Assembly (NCBI GenBank): GCA_039820425.1
Contig: JBCBQD010000005.1
Location: 1 to 52,974 of the forward strand
Direction of reading: 5' to 3'
Source of the DNA: SIO4C1 sp039820425
GTDB taxonomy: Bacteria > Cyanobacteriota > Cyanobacteriia > Phormidesmidales > Phormidesmidaceae
Length of the DNA: 52,974 nt
Below, piece by piece: positions 17,311 through 26,933 of the stretch (the stretch's first letter is position 1; each line of letters opens with the position of its first letter). Below the pieces are notes generated by a model that ran no database searches, was not told the DNA's origin, and worked only from the letters and a program-made list of their open reading frames with translations. The position numbers and the translations under genes were made by a program.

Positions 17311-20286
17311 CTAGATTTCAAACACTTCGGTGCCAGCGGTCTCAAACGAGGCGGCAATATGGCGCGAGAGCGCGGCCACGGTGGGGTGATGCACCAGCAT
17401 CAGCGGGGTGACCTCCACCCCAAACGCCTGTTTGCCCGCGCTGGCAATGCCAATGGCGAGCACCGAGTCAAGACCATAGGTATCAAACGGATCGTCAGGG
17501 TTGATATCCGTCGGTGCGACCCCCAGCTCTCGGGCGATGCGCTCAATCAGCCAGGCCTGAATGTCGTCGGCGCTGGTGGCCGTAGCGCTGATGGGGGCGG
17601 AAACGGTCGTGGTAGGTGTGCCCGCACCGTTGGTCTTACCGTTGGTGGCCCCGTTAGCTTTGCCGTTGGTACCCGCGCCGTTGGCAGGCCGCAAAGCTTT
17701 CTGGTTGAGCCAGTTGAGCAGTTTGGGCAAGACCTGCAGCTCGGTTTCTGAGAAGGTGTCGGTGGCCTTAATCTGGGCCATGAGTTGGTCGGGACTGAGG
17801 GCAACCAGGGGTTGGGTGGGCTTTGCAGGGCGATCAACCGAGTCGATCCAGTGGCGCTGGCGCTGCCAGGTATAGGTGGGTAAGGCCACCGACTGTCGCA
17901 GGTAGCCGGTGTCAAAGCCGCGCCAGTTGATTTGGCTGCCCCGCACATAAAGATGGCTGAGACTGGCCAGCAGGGTTTCCCACACTGAGTTTTTTTCTGG
18001 CGAATCTCCTGGCTGGGCAGGGGGGAGACTGGCTAACCACAGGGGAGAATCGGATGCGGCAGACGTGGACAGCCCCGATCCGAGCACCAAAACCGCATCC
18101 AATCCCTGGGCATTCAAGTGAGGTGTTTCCGACTGGCTTTGTAGAAACCGATCGCGCCAGTAGTCAGGCTTGAGCATGGTGTCGCCCAGAGGCTGACCGT
18201 CGGGATAAGACAGGATGGGGAACCGGGGCTTATTTAAGCCCGCAGGCAGTTTCCCAGGGGTCACCAGCAGCCCCAACGCAGTTTCTAAATCAAACATCCC
18301 GGCGACGCAGGCGGCGACGTATTCACCCACCCCCGAGCCGATTAAACAGGCGGGCTCAACCCCCCAGGCTTTCCAGAGCTGATAAAGAGCGTATTCCACC
18401 GCAAAGAGGGCCGCGCGACCTGCCGGGGTCTCTGTAGAAAAGCTGTTGTCAGAAAAGCTGTCGTCGCTCAGACTCTCCAACAGCGACGGGGAGAGAGGCG
18501 CGATCGCACCACATTTCTCAAACGCCGCTCGGAAAATCGGCTGAGTCTCGTAGAGGTCTCGCCCCATCCCTGGGTAGCCCTGCCCCGTGAACCAAACAGC
18601 CACTTTAGGCGGGGCCGACACCTTACCGCTCAGCAGACCCGACGGGGAGCTGCCAGCGATAAACGCTGAGAGCTGGGTCGCCATCGCCTGAGCAGAACTG
18701 CCCACCACGCTCAGCCGATGCTGAAAGTGCGATCGCCCCGTATTGGCAGAAAAACAAATGTCGGCGGTGGCGGCGTCTGAGCGAGATAAAGTCGACTGGT
18801 ATCGCTGGGCCAACGCCTGGAGAGCGCCCTCTGTTTTGGCTGAGAGGGTCAGCACGTGCAGGGGACGCTCCGTAGACGATGAATCTTGAGGAGACCTTGC
18901 CGATGAGGGAGCCTCTTCGACCACCACGTGGGCGTTGGTGCCGCTAAAGCCAAAGCAGTTGATGCCCGCCAGACGCGGCTGCGTCCCCCTGGGCCAGGGT
19001 TTTGCCTGGGTGGGCACCTGCAGATTCTGCCAGTCAATGTGGGGGTTGAGCTGCTGCAAATTCAAATGGGGGGGAATCTCTTGGTGCTGCAGCGACAGAA
19101 TCACTTTGATCAGGCTGGCGATGCCCGAGGCCCCTTCTAGATGGCCCAGGTTGGTTTTCACAGAGCCGATGTGGAGCGGGCGCTCCTCCCCGCGTCCGGT
19201 GCAGAAAATAGACGTGAGTGCGCCCACTTCGATGGGCTGGCCAGTGGCGGTGCCGGTGCCCTGCACTTCGACATAGTCTATCTGGGTCGGGTCAACCTTA
19301 CCCACCTCCAGGGCCTGGCGGATGACCGCCTGCTGAGCCGGGCCGTTGGGGGCCACCAGGCTGCTGCTGCGGCCGTTGTGGTTGACCGCCGAGCCCCGGA
19401 TCACGGCCAGAATTGGGTCGCGATCGCGTTTCGCATCGGAGAGGCGCTTGAGCACCACCGCCCCGCAGCCTTCGCCCCGGGCGTAGCCGCTGGCCTCGGC
19501 ATCAAAGGTTTTACACCGCCCCGAGGGGTCCAGCATCTGGGTTCTGGCAAAGGCCACCGTGCTATCGGGTGACAGCAGCAGGTGAACGCCCCCCGCCAGG
19601 GCCAGCTCACATTCCTGGTTGCGCAAACTCTGGCAGGCCAGATGCACCGCCACCAGGGCTGACGAACAGGCCGTATCCACCGCCAGACTCGGGCCTTTTA
19701 AGCCCAGGGCGTGGGAGAGTCGCCCGGCGGCCACGCTGAGGGCATTGCCGGTGGCGCAAAAGGCATCTACCCCTTCGGCCCCGCCATGCTCCCAGATCAT
19801 TTTGTTGTAGTCGTTGCTGCAAATGCCGACAAACACGCCGGTGGTGCTGCTAAACAGCTTGTCTGAGGCCTGGTTGGCCTGCTCCAGTGCCTCCCAGCCC
19901 ACCTCCAACAACAATCGCTGTTGGGGGTCGAGGCTGGCGGCTTCGCGGGCCGAGATCCCAAAGAACTGGGCATCAAAACCGTCAATGCGCCCTAGAAAGC
20001 CAGCCTCGCGGGTGTAGACCTTGCCCGGCGCGTAGGGGTCGGTGTCGTAGTAGGCCTCAGCGTCCCAGCGATCAGCGGGTACTTTCACCACCGCATCTTT
20101 GCCCTGGTGCAGCAGCTCCCAAAACGCCTCGGGGGTCTCTGCCCCACCCGGAAACCGGCAGCCCATGCCCACAATGGCAATCGGCTCAGTTTGGGCGTAC
20201 TGTATTGCCTCAAGCCGGGTCTGCATGTCTTCGACGGCTCGCAGGGCGCGCTTAATCGGGGATAGTTCGGTCGCTGTCTGATTCAT
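17311..20286 (-). CDS. Type I PKS5, KS0-AT0-ACP: predicted non-elongating transfer module
   Basis: The start is ATG at 20286, 14 bases after the PKS4 stop; the TTG at 20304 overlaps it and is less likely. Residues are counted from the TTG. An N-terminal docking helix (LRAVEDMQTRLEAIQ) precedes the KS. The KS keeps Cys 211 (VDTACSSAL) and the second His (KTNLGHLEG), but the first catalytic His is Gln: EVQGTGTATG near 344. That change is the mark of KS0 domains, which transfer but do not condense. The AT is degenerate: GHSVGE is GSGVGE near 653, ERGRLM is TPGKLP, and about 100 residues including HAFH are missing. There is no KR. The post-AT segment TFSETELQVLPKLLNWLNQ matches that of PKS1 and is followed by an NG/NT-rich linker (about 870-895) and an ACP (YGLDSVLAIG, Ser near 943) that resembles the free-standing ACP rather than those of PKS1-4. 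The C-terminus ends TAGTEVFEI, without the acidic helix of its neighbours. Confidence 0.92.
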   Translation of the reverse strand: MNQTATELSPIKRALRAVEDMQTRLEAIQYAQTEPIAIVGMGCRFPGGAETPEAFWELLHQGKDAVVKVPADRWDAEAYYDTDPYAPGKVYTREAGFLGRIDGFDAQFFGISAREAASLDPQQRLLLEVGWEALEQANQASDKLFSSTTGVFVGICSNDYNKMIWEHGGAEGVDAFCATGNALSVAAGRLSHALGLKGPSLAVDTACSSALVAVHLACQSLRNQECELALAGGVHLLLSPDSTVAFARTQMLDPSGRCKTFDAEASGYARGEGCGAVVLKRLSDAKRDRDPILAVIRGSAVNHNGRSSSLVAPNGPAQQAVIRQALEVGKVDPTQIDYVEVQGTGTATGQPIEVGALTSIFCTGRGEERPLHIGSVKTNLGHLEGASGIASLIKVILSLQHQEIPPHLNLQQLNPHIDWQNLQVPTQAKPWPRGTQPRLAGINCFGFSGTNAHVVVEEAPSSARSPQDSSSTERPLHVLTLSAKTEGALQALAQRYQSTLSRSDAATADICFSANTGRSHFQHRLSVVGSSAQAMATQLSAFIAGSSPSGLLSGKVSAPPKVAVWFTGQGYPGMGRDLYETQPIFRAAFEKCGAIAPLSPSLLESLSDDSFSDNSFSTETPAGRAALFAVEYALYQLWKAWGVEPACLIGSGVGEYVAACVAGMFDLETALGLLVTPGKLPAGLNKPRFPILSYPDGQPLGDTMLKPDYWRDRFLQSQSETPHLNAQGLDAVLVLGSGLSTSAASDSPLWLASLPPAQPGDSPEKNSVWETLLASLSHLYVRGSQINWRGFDTGYLRQSVALPTYTWQRQRHWIDSVDRPAKPTQPLVALSPDQLMAQIKATDTFSETELQVLPKLLNWLNQKALRPANGAGTNGKANGATNGKTNGAGTPTTTVSAPISATATSADDIQAWLIERIARELGVAPTDINPDDPFDTYGLDSVLAIGIASAGKQAFGVEVTPLMLVHHPTVAALSRHIAASFETAGTEVFEI

Positions 20287-20300
20287 CGCCTCAAGTCTCC

Positions 20301-23300
20301 TCAATACCTCATGCTGTCTAACTTGCTCATCAGCAGTGCCTCGGCCTCATCATCGGAAAGGTCGTCCGCAGCAGGCTCTGAGCTTTCTGTCTCTATCAAC
20401 AGATCCGCCAGCGGGTCTTCGGTCGCGGCGGCGGGCAGGGCCAGTACCTCTGCCAGGTGCGCCGCCAAGGCCGCAATGGTCGGGTAGTCAAAGGCCATTG
20501 TGGTCGGGATGGCGCAGCCCAGGCTGCTTTGCAGGCGGTTGCGCAACTCCACCGCCATGAGCGAATCCATGCCCAGGTCGGCAAACCCCTGCTGGGGGTC
20601 CAAATACTCCTTGGAGGCCAGCCCCAGCACCTTCGCCAGCTGGGACTGCAGATGACTGAGCAGCAGCGGTCTCTGCTGGCTCGGGGCAACGGCCTCTAGC
20701 TCAGCTAAGAACGGTGCGGTCTGCCCCTCGCGCTCGGCGGCAAACGCCTGCAGCAAGGGCAGCTCAACGGTGGGCGGCAGCTGTGAGAGATAGACCCGCC
20801 AATCAACCGGCAGCACCGCCGCCTGAGGAAAGCGAGGCTGCGCTAACAGCCGATTCATCAGGGCCAGACCGTGGCTGGGCTCAATCAGGCTCACCCCCTG
20901 GGCAGCCCACCGAGCCTGGTTGCGACTGTGCAAAGCGGCGGCCATACCGCTGTTGGCCCAGGGCCCCCAGTTGACCGACAGGGCGGGCAGGCCTAGCCGG
21001 CGGCGATGATGGGCCAGGCCATCCATAAAGGCGTTGGCGGCGGCGTAGTTGGCCTGCCCCGGAGAGCCCACCAGGGCCGAGACCGACGAAAAACAAACAA
21101 AGCAGTCGAGGTCGTGCGCTGCCGAGAGCTGATGGAGCAGCCAGGTGCCCGCAATCTTGGGCTGCATGACCCGCTCAAAACTCGGCCAGGACTGGCCCAC
21201 CAGCATGGCATCATCGAGCACCCCGGCGGTGTGGAAAATACCTTTGAGGGGGGCAGAGATCTGTGCGATCGCACCCCCTAACGCCTCCGCATCCGCCACA
21301 TCTGCCCTGAGCACCTGCACGGTCACCCCCCCCTGCCGCAGGGTCTCGATCAGCTCAGTCGCCTGCTGCGACGGATCGCTGCGGCCCATCAGCGCCAACT
21401 GTTTAGCACCCCGTGCCACCAGCCATTGGGCCACCTGCAATCCGAGGGCACCCAGACCCCCCGTGATCAGATACGCGCCCGTTTCTCGAACCTCAAAGGC
21501 AGGCAGGTCGCCCGCTAAATCAGCCTGAGTCTCCTCAGCCCGCTCAGGGAGGGTAATCACGACCTTACCGATGTGTTTTGCCTGGGCCATATAGCGAAAC
21601 GCCTCGACCAGATTTTCAATCGAAAAGCAAATCTGATTGAGGGGACGAAGGGTTCCCGCCTCAAACATCGGCATCAGGGTTTCTAAAAGCTGCCGAATGG
21701 TGGCCGTATTCTCTAGAGAGATATCGAGCATGTCAAACGGCTCGTAGCGCACATCCGGGCGCTGCGCCACCATCTGATCGGGGCTCCAGATACCGATTTT
21801 GCCGATTTCAACAAAGCGTCCCCGCTGCCCCAAGGCCGCTAGAGAACTGGGAATGAACTCCCCGTTGAGGGAATTGAGTACTACGTCAACGCCCTCACCC
21901 TCGGTGGCCGTCAGAATCTCCTGCGCAAACTCCACCGAGCGGGAGTTAAACACTTGCTCCACGCCCATTTCCTTGAGGGCGCTCCACTTCGGTTGACTGG
22001 CCGTGCCCCAGACCTCGGCCCCAAGCCACTGCGCCACCTGCACCGCCGCCTGCCCGACGCCCCCCGCCGCCGAGTGAATCAAAACCCGCTCGTCTTTTTT
22101 CAACTGAGCCCGCTCGTGCAGAGCGTAGTAGGCCGTGAGAAAGGCAGTGGGCAGGGTGGCCGCCTGCTCAAAGCTGAGGGTGTCTGGCTTGGGCACAACA
22201 AAATCAGCCAGAAGGGTCACAAAGGAGCTGAGGCTACCGATGGCCTGGGCGGCAATCACCGCATCGCCCACCTGCACATGGCCCACGCCCTCACCCACCG
22301 CCGAGACAATGCCCGCGCATTCACCGCCAAAGGGCACATCCTGGGTGTCGGTGATGCCCATTTCCTCAGTGAAGGCCTTGATCATGCCCAGGGCGTTGAG
22401 CACATCGCGGAAATTAAGCCCCACTGATCGCACCTCAATTTCGACCTCGCCGGGGCCAGGCGGGCGGCGAGTCATGGGCACCCGTTCTAAATTTTCGAGG
22501 ACGCCATACTCGCGGATGCGGACCTGAAACGGTTCATTTAGCAGTGCTGCGGCCTGGTCAGGGGCCTGGTAGCGCACCAATCGAGCGGCGTATCTTTGAT
22601 CACCTCGGTAGGCAATCTGATGGTCGGGGTCACCGCTGTAAAGTTCATCCAGCAGCGGCGGGATGGCTGCTTTGGGGTCGAGATCGAGGCAGTGGCAGCG
22701 CAGTTCGGGATGCTCCAGGGCGATGACGCGACCGAGACCCCACAGGGAAGACTGCTGGGGTTGCAGAGAGGCGTCATCGGGACCCATTGCCTGGGCCCCG
22801 CGAGTCACCAGCCAGAGCCCGTTGGGAAGGGGGCGACTATCGGCGACCCAGGCCTGCAGCAGATGGAGTACGCTACCGCAGGTATCTCGCTGGGAGTGTT
22901 GCAGCGCTTCGAGGGAGAGATCGTCCGCCTCGGTGAGGGCGGTACCCCAGAGATGAACAATGCCGTTCACGTTACCCGGCAAGGCATCCAGTAGCTGGGC
23001 ATACTGGTCTGGCCGGGTTGGATCAAGTCGGAAGACAGTATCAGAGAGCTGTTCAAAAGAGTCTCCAATCGTGACTTGAGTGTAGCTAACCGCCGCGGCT
23101 TTGAACTGTTCTAACAGAGGCGTGTGCGTCTTCTCGGTAAAGAGCAGCCAGTGGTCAGTGCTGACCGGAGAGTGTGTCGGGGGTGGGCTGACGGGCTGCC
23201 AGTCGAGCCGATAGAGCCATTGGTCAAAGTCAGGCTGCAGCATCCGCTCCAGGGCCGACCGACTGACGCGCTTCAGAGAAAATCCCTGGACGGTGGCCAC

Positions 23301-26300
23301 TAATGCACCGTTCTCATCAAATAATTCAATATCAGTGCTGAGTCGCTGGTTGTTATTGAGCAGTTGGAGATTTTGAGTACGGCACCAAAGGGTTGGGCTG
23401 AGGGGGGCGTAAAGCGTCAGGTGGTTGATTTCAACCGGGATGAAAAGATCTTGGGCGGTGCTATCGATGGCGAGCCCGACAATCTGAAAACAGGCATCCA
23501 ACAGGGCGGGGTGAAGTTTATAGGGAGCGGACTCCACCCCCTCGGGTAGCTGGATCTGACCGATCAGAGCGTCGTCGGTTTGCCAGATCTGGCGAACCCC
23601 TTGAAACGCGGGGCCATATTGGAAGCCCTGCTGCTGGAGCTGTTGGTAGAAGGGCGTCGCGTCAGCGACGGTGGGTGGCTGCTCAGGCTGAGCAAAATTG
23701 ATGTCGGTGGGAGCCGCTGCCTGCTTGAGTACTTTGCCCTTGGCGTGCAGGGTCCAGACGGGCTCCTCTTGAGAATCCTCCGGAGACGCCTCTGCCGGGG
23801 TGCTGAAAATCTCGAAGCAATGGGTGCCATTGGCCTCGGGCGTTAGGATGCACTGGAGACTATAGGGGGTCTCGGGCTGTAGGACGAGGGGTTGTTGAAT
23901 ATGGATGGCTTCGAGGGCCAGCCGGTCGGTTTTGTAGAGGACGCTGCCAGCCGCGATCGCAATCTCCAAATACGCCGTTGCCGGGAGCACCGCCGTCTGC
24001 ACAATCCGATGATCGTTCAAAAAACTGGGTGAATGCTGCTGTAAACAGCTCTCAAACTGGACAGTTTTGCTGGCGGAGCGCAGGCGCTGACCCAGCAGCG
24101 GATGGGCGGCGGGATGGGCGGTCACCGTCGGACTCTCGGTGAGCGATAGGGTGACATTCCCTCCGTCTACCCAGTAGCGCTGGCGTTGGAAGGGATAGGT
24201 GGGCAGGGGCAGTCGTCGCCGCGGGTAGGGCTGGTCAAAGCTGAGCCAGTCAACCTTGACGCCTTGGACGTAAAGCTGGCTGAGGCTGTCTAACATGGCC
24301 TGCCAGTCTGACAGGGGCGGTCTGAGGCTGGGTAGCCAACTGACCTCTTTGTGGGCTTGACCATTTGCCGGGCTGCTGGTTGTCCAACAGGGGCGACCCA
24401 TGCCCAGCAAAATAGGTTTGGGGCCGACCTCTAGCAAATGCTGGCAGTCGAGCTGGCTGAGGGTCTGCATCCCGGCGGCAAACTGCACCGGCTGGCAGAT
24501 ATGGCGACACCAGTAGTCGGCGGTGGCGATCGCATCTGTGGCTAGCTGGCCGGTGAGATTAGACACCAGCTTCAGGCGCGGGGGGCGGTAGCTGATTTGC
24601 TCGGCAACCCGCCGAAAATCTTTTACCATCGGGGCCATCAGCGGCGAGTGAAAGGCGTGGGAAACGATGAGGGGTTTCAGCTTAAAACCGGCCTGGCTGA
24701 GTTTAGTAGTGAGGGCTGCGATCGCATCGGCCTGCCCCGATATCACCGCGCTCTGGGGGCCGTTAATCGCAGCCAGGGCCACCTGACCGTCATAGGCCAC
24801 CAAATAGGGGCGCAGTTCCTCAACGCTGGCCAGTACAGACACCATCTGCCCCCCGGCGGGCAGCGCCTGCATCAGCCGTCCCCGTTCGGCAATCAGCTTG
24901 AGGCCCTCTTCCAGACTAAAGACACCCGCGATGCAGGCCGCCACGTATTCACCCACACTGTGGCCCATCACCACCGCCGGGCGAATGCCCCAGGACTGCC
25001 AAAGCTGGGCCAGGGCATATTCCAGGGCAAACAGGGCGGGCTGGGTGTAGGCCGTCTGGTTGAGTAAGTCGGCATTTCCCGACTCCCACATCACCGCCAG
25101 CAGCGGCTTTTCTAAATAGGGCGACAGCAGCGACTGGCAGGTGTCGAGGGCCTCTCGAAAGACCGGCTGGGTGGCATAGAGGGTCTGCCCCATGCCGATA
25201 TACTGTGAGCCCTGACCGGTGAATAAGAAGGCGACTTTAGAGGTTCCCAGTGCCGTGCCCTGATCTGTATTAGGGGCTTCCCCCGTCTGGAGAAAGGTTT
25301 TGAGCTGCTCAGCGGCGACCGCTTGGGTGGGGGCCACCAAACTAAGGCGATGGCTAAACTGGGCCCGACCCGCGTTGGCGGTGTGGCAAACCGAGGCAAA
25401 GGAGGCCCCGTCCGCAACCTCTGCCAGGTAGCGCTGGTAGTGCTCAGCCAGGGCGGTCAGGGCCTCGGGGGTTTTGGCCGAGAGAGTGAGCAGATGTAAC
25501 GGTCGCTCAGGGGTCTCAGGGGGCAGGGGAGCCGACGTCTTTGGAGCCTCCGCCAGGACGACGTGGGCATTGGTGCCGCTGGCCCCAAAGGAGCTGACGC
25601 CCGCGATTCGGGGTTTTGGCCCCGGTGCCCAGGGGGTCGGGTCAGCCACCACCTTCACGGGCAGATCGTCCCACGGGATGTAGGGGTTGGGCGCTTGAAA
25701 ATGCAGGTGGGCAGGCAGCTGCTGCTGTTGCAAAGACAGCACCACCTTGATCACCCCGGCCACCCCGGCGGCGGATTCTAGATGACCGATGTTGGTTTTG
25801 ACCGAGCCCAGTAAAATTGGCTGCTCAGCGGCGCGCCCCTGCCCCAAAACCGCCGCACAGGCTTTCACCTCAATGGGGTCGCCCAGGGATGTACCGGTGC
25901 CGTGGGCTTCGAGGTAATCTACCGCGGCGGGTTCAACTTTTGCCATTGCCAGAGCGTCCTGCAGCAGGGTCTCCTGCGCTGCCCGGTTGGGCACCGTAAA
26001 GCCGCTGCTAGCGCCGTCCTGGTTGACGGCGGAGCCGCGAATCACGGCCAAAATATGATCGCCGTCGGCCTCGGCCTGGGAGAGGCGCTTCAGGACGAGC
26101 ACTCCGCAGCCCTCACCGCGCACAAAGCCATCGGCGCTGGCATCAAAGGTCTTGCAGCGCCCGTCGGGGGACATCATCCGCGCCTTAGAGAGGGCCACCG
26201 TATTTTCTGGAGCCAGGATCACGTTGACGCCCCCGGCCAGGGCCTGGGTGCATTCGCCATTGCGGAGGCTCTGGCAGGCCAGGTGGATCGCCACCAGCGA

Positions 26301-26933
26301 TGACGAGCAGGCGGTATCGATGGCCATGCACGGCCCCTGCAGCCCGAGCGTGTAGGCCACCCGGCCGGGAATGGCATTGAGCACATTGCCCGAGCTGAAG
26401 TAGGCATCGAGCTTGCCAGACCGGGCCAGTCGGGAGCCGTAGTCGTTAATCGTCGCACCGACAAAGACGCCAGTGCGGCTGCCGCTGAGCTGTTCGGGCA
26501 CCAGGGCGGCCTGTTCTAACGCTTCCCAGGCGACCTCCAGCAGCAGACGCTGTTGGGGGTCCATACTGGTGGCTTCGCGGGGGGAAATGTTGAAAAAGTG
26601 GGGGTCAAACTGATCGACGGCCTGCATAAACCCGCCATAGCGGGTATACATTTTCAGCGGGGCCTCCGGGTCGGCGTCGTAGTAGGCGTTGATATCCCAG
26701 CGATCGGGGGGGACGGGTGCGATCGCATCCACCTGATTGGCCAGCAGCTCCCAAAACGCCTGGGGACTGTTGGCCCCGCCGGGGAACCGACAGCCCAGGC
26801 CGATGATGGCAATGGGCTCGGTTTTGGCCCGCTCCATCGCCTCGAGTTTGGTGCGGGCTTCTTTGACCGCAAGCAGCATGCGCTTGGCTGACGAGGCCTG
26901 GGGGCTGGTGGGTCGATCCTGGGATACGGTCAT
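20301..26933 (-). CDS. Type I PKS4, KS-AT-DH-ER-KR-ACP, fully reducing
   Basis: The protein has 2210 residues, starting at the ATG at 26933 with GGAGG 7 bases upstream and overlapping the PKS3 stop by ATGA. The order is: docking helix 15-38; KS 40-465 (TACSSS near 210, EAHGTGT near 343, TNIGHLES); AT 570-870 (GHSVGEYV near 657, VSHAFHS, so malonyl-CoA); DH 930-1220 (His in NDHRIVQ near 974, Asp in LLDACFQ); ER 1500-1790 (NFRDVLNALG, HSAAGGVGQAA); KR 1815-2000 (TGGLGALG, FSSVSAL, ANYAAAN); ACP 2085-2160 (GMDSLMAVE). The KR has an LDD motif, so it is B-type, consistent with a following dehydration. The usual Gly of the DH HxxxGxxxxP motif is Gln, as in PKS2. The outcome is two carbons added and fully reduced to CH2-CH2. 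The C-terminal acidic helix (DDEAEALLMSKLDSM) should dock to PKS5. Confidence 0.95.
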   Translation of the reverse strand: MTVSQDRPTSPQASSAKRMLLAVKEARTKLEAMERAKTEPIAIIGLGCRFPGGANSPQAFWELLANQVDAIAPVPPDRWDINAYYDADPEAPLKMYTRYGGFMQAVDQFDPHFFNISPREATSMDPQQRLLLEVAWEALEQAALVPEQLSGSRTGVFVGATINDYGSRLARSGKLDAYFSSGNVLNAIPGRVAYTLGLQGPCMAIDTACSSSLVAIHLACQSLRNGECTQALAGGVNVILAPENTVALSKARMMSPDGRCKTFDASADGFVRGEGCGVLVLKRLSQAEADGDHILAVIRGSAVNQDGASSGFTVPNRAAQETLLQDALAMAKVEPAAVDYLEAHGTGTSLGDPIEVKACAAVLGQGRAAEQPILLGSVKTNIGHLESAAGVAGVIKVVLSLQQQQLPAHLHFQAPNPYIPWDDLPVKVVADPTPWAPGPKPRIAGVSSFGASGTNAHVVLAEAPKTSAPLPPETPERPLHLLTLSAKTPEALTALAEHYQRYLAEVADGASFASVCHTANAGRAQFSHRLSLVAPTQAVAAEQLKTFLQTGEAPNTDQGTALGTSKVAFLFTGQGSQYIGMGQTLYATQPVFREALDTCQSLLSPYLEKPLLAVMWESGNADLLNQTAYTQPALFALEYALAQLWQSWGIRPAVVMGHSVGEYVAACIAGVFSLEEGLKLIAERGRLMQALPAGGQMVSVLASVEELRPYLVAYDGQVALAAINGPQSAVISGQADAIAALTTKLSQAGFKLKPLIVSHAFHSPLMAPMVKDFRRVAEQISYRPPRLKLVSNLTGQLATDAIATADYWCRHICQPVQFAAGMQTLSQLDCQHLLEVGPKPILLGMGRPCWTTSSPANGQAHKEVSWLPSLRPPLSDWQAMLDSLSQLYVQGVKVDWLSFDQPYPRRRLPLPTYPFQRQRYWVDGGNVTLSLTESPTVTAHPAAHPLLGQRLRSASKTVQFESCLQQHSPSFLNDHRIVQTAVLPATAYLEIAIAAGSVLYKTDRLALEAIHIQQPLVLQPETPYSLQCILTPEANGTHCFEIFSTPAEASPEDSQEEPVWTLHAKGKVLKQAAAPTDINFAQPEQPPTVADATPFYQQLQQQGFQYGPAFQGVRQIWQTDDALIGQIQLPEGVESAPYKLHPALLDACFQIVGLAIDSTAQDLFIPVEINHLTLYAPLSPTLWCRTQNLQLLNNNQRLSTDIELFDENGALVATVQGFSLKRVSRSALERMLQPDFDQWLYRLDWQPVSPPPTHSPVSTDHWLLFTEKTHTPLLEQFKAAAVSYTQVTIGDSFEQLSDTVFRLDPTRPDQYAQLLDALPGNVNGIVHLWGTALTEADDLSLEALQHSQRDTCGSVLHLLQAWVADSRPLPNGLWLVTRGAQAMGPDDASLQPQQSSLWGLGRVIALEHPELRCHCLDLDPKAAIPPLLDELYSGDPDHQIAYRGDQRYAARLVRYQAPDQAAALLNEPFQVRIREYGVLENLERVPMTRRPPGPGEVEIEVRSVGLNFRDVLNALGMIKAFTEEMGITDTQDVPFGGECAGIVSAVGEGVGHVQVGDAVIAAQAIGSLSSFVTLLADFVVPKPDTLSFEQAATLPTAFLTAYYALHERAQLKKDERVLIHSAAGGVGQAAVQVAQWLGAEVWGTASQPKWSALKEMGVEQVFNSRSVEFAQEILTATEGEGVDVVLNSLNGEFIPSSLAALGQRGRFVEIGKIGIWSPDQMVAQRPDVRYEPFDMLDISLENTATIRQLLETLMPMFEAGTLRPLNQICFSIENLVEAFRYMAQAKHIGKVVITLPERAEETQADLAGDLPAFEVRETGAYLITGGLGALGLQVAQWLVARGAKQLALMGRSDPSQQATELIETLRQGGVTVQVLRADVADAEALGGAIAQISAPLKGIFHTAGVLDDAMLVGQSWPSFERVMQPKIAGTWLLHQLSAAHDLDCFVCFSSVSALVGSPGQANYAAANAFMDGLAHHRRRLGLPALSVNWGPWANSGMAAALHSRNQARWAAQGVSLIEPSHGLALMNRLLAQPRFPQAAVLPVDWRVYLSQLPPTVELPLLQAFAAEREGQTAPFLAELEAVAPSQQRPLLLSHLQSQLAKVLGLASKEYLDPQQGFADLGMDSLMAVELRNRLQSSLGCAIPTTMAFDYPTIAALAAHLAEVLALPAAATEDPLADLLIETESSEPAADDLSDDEAEALLMSKLDSMRY

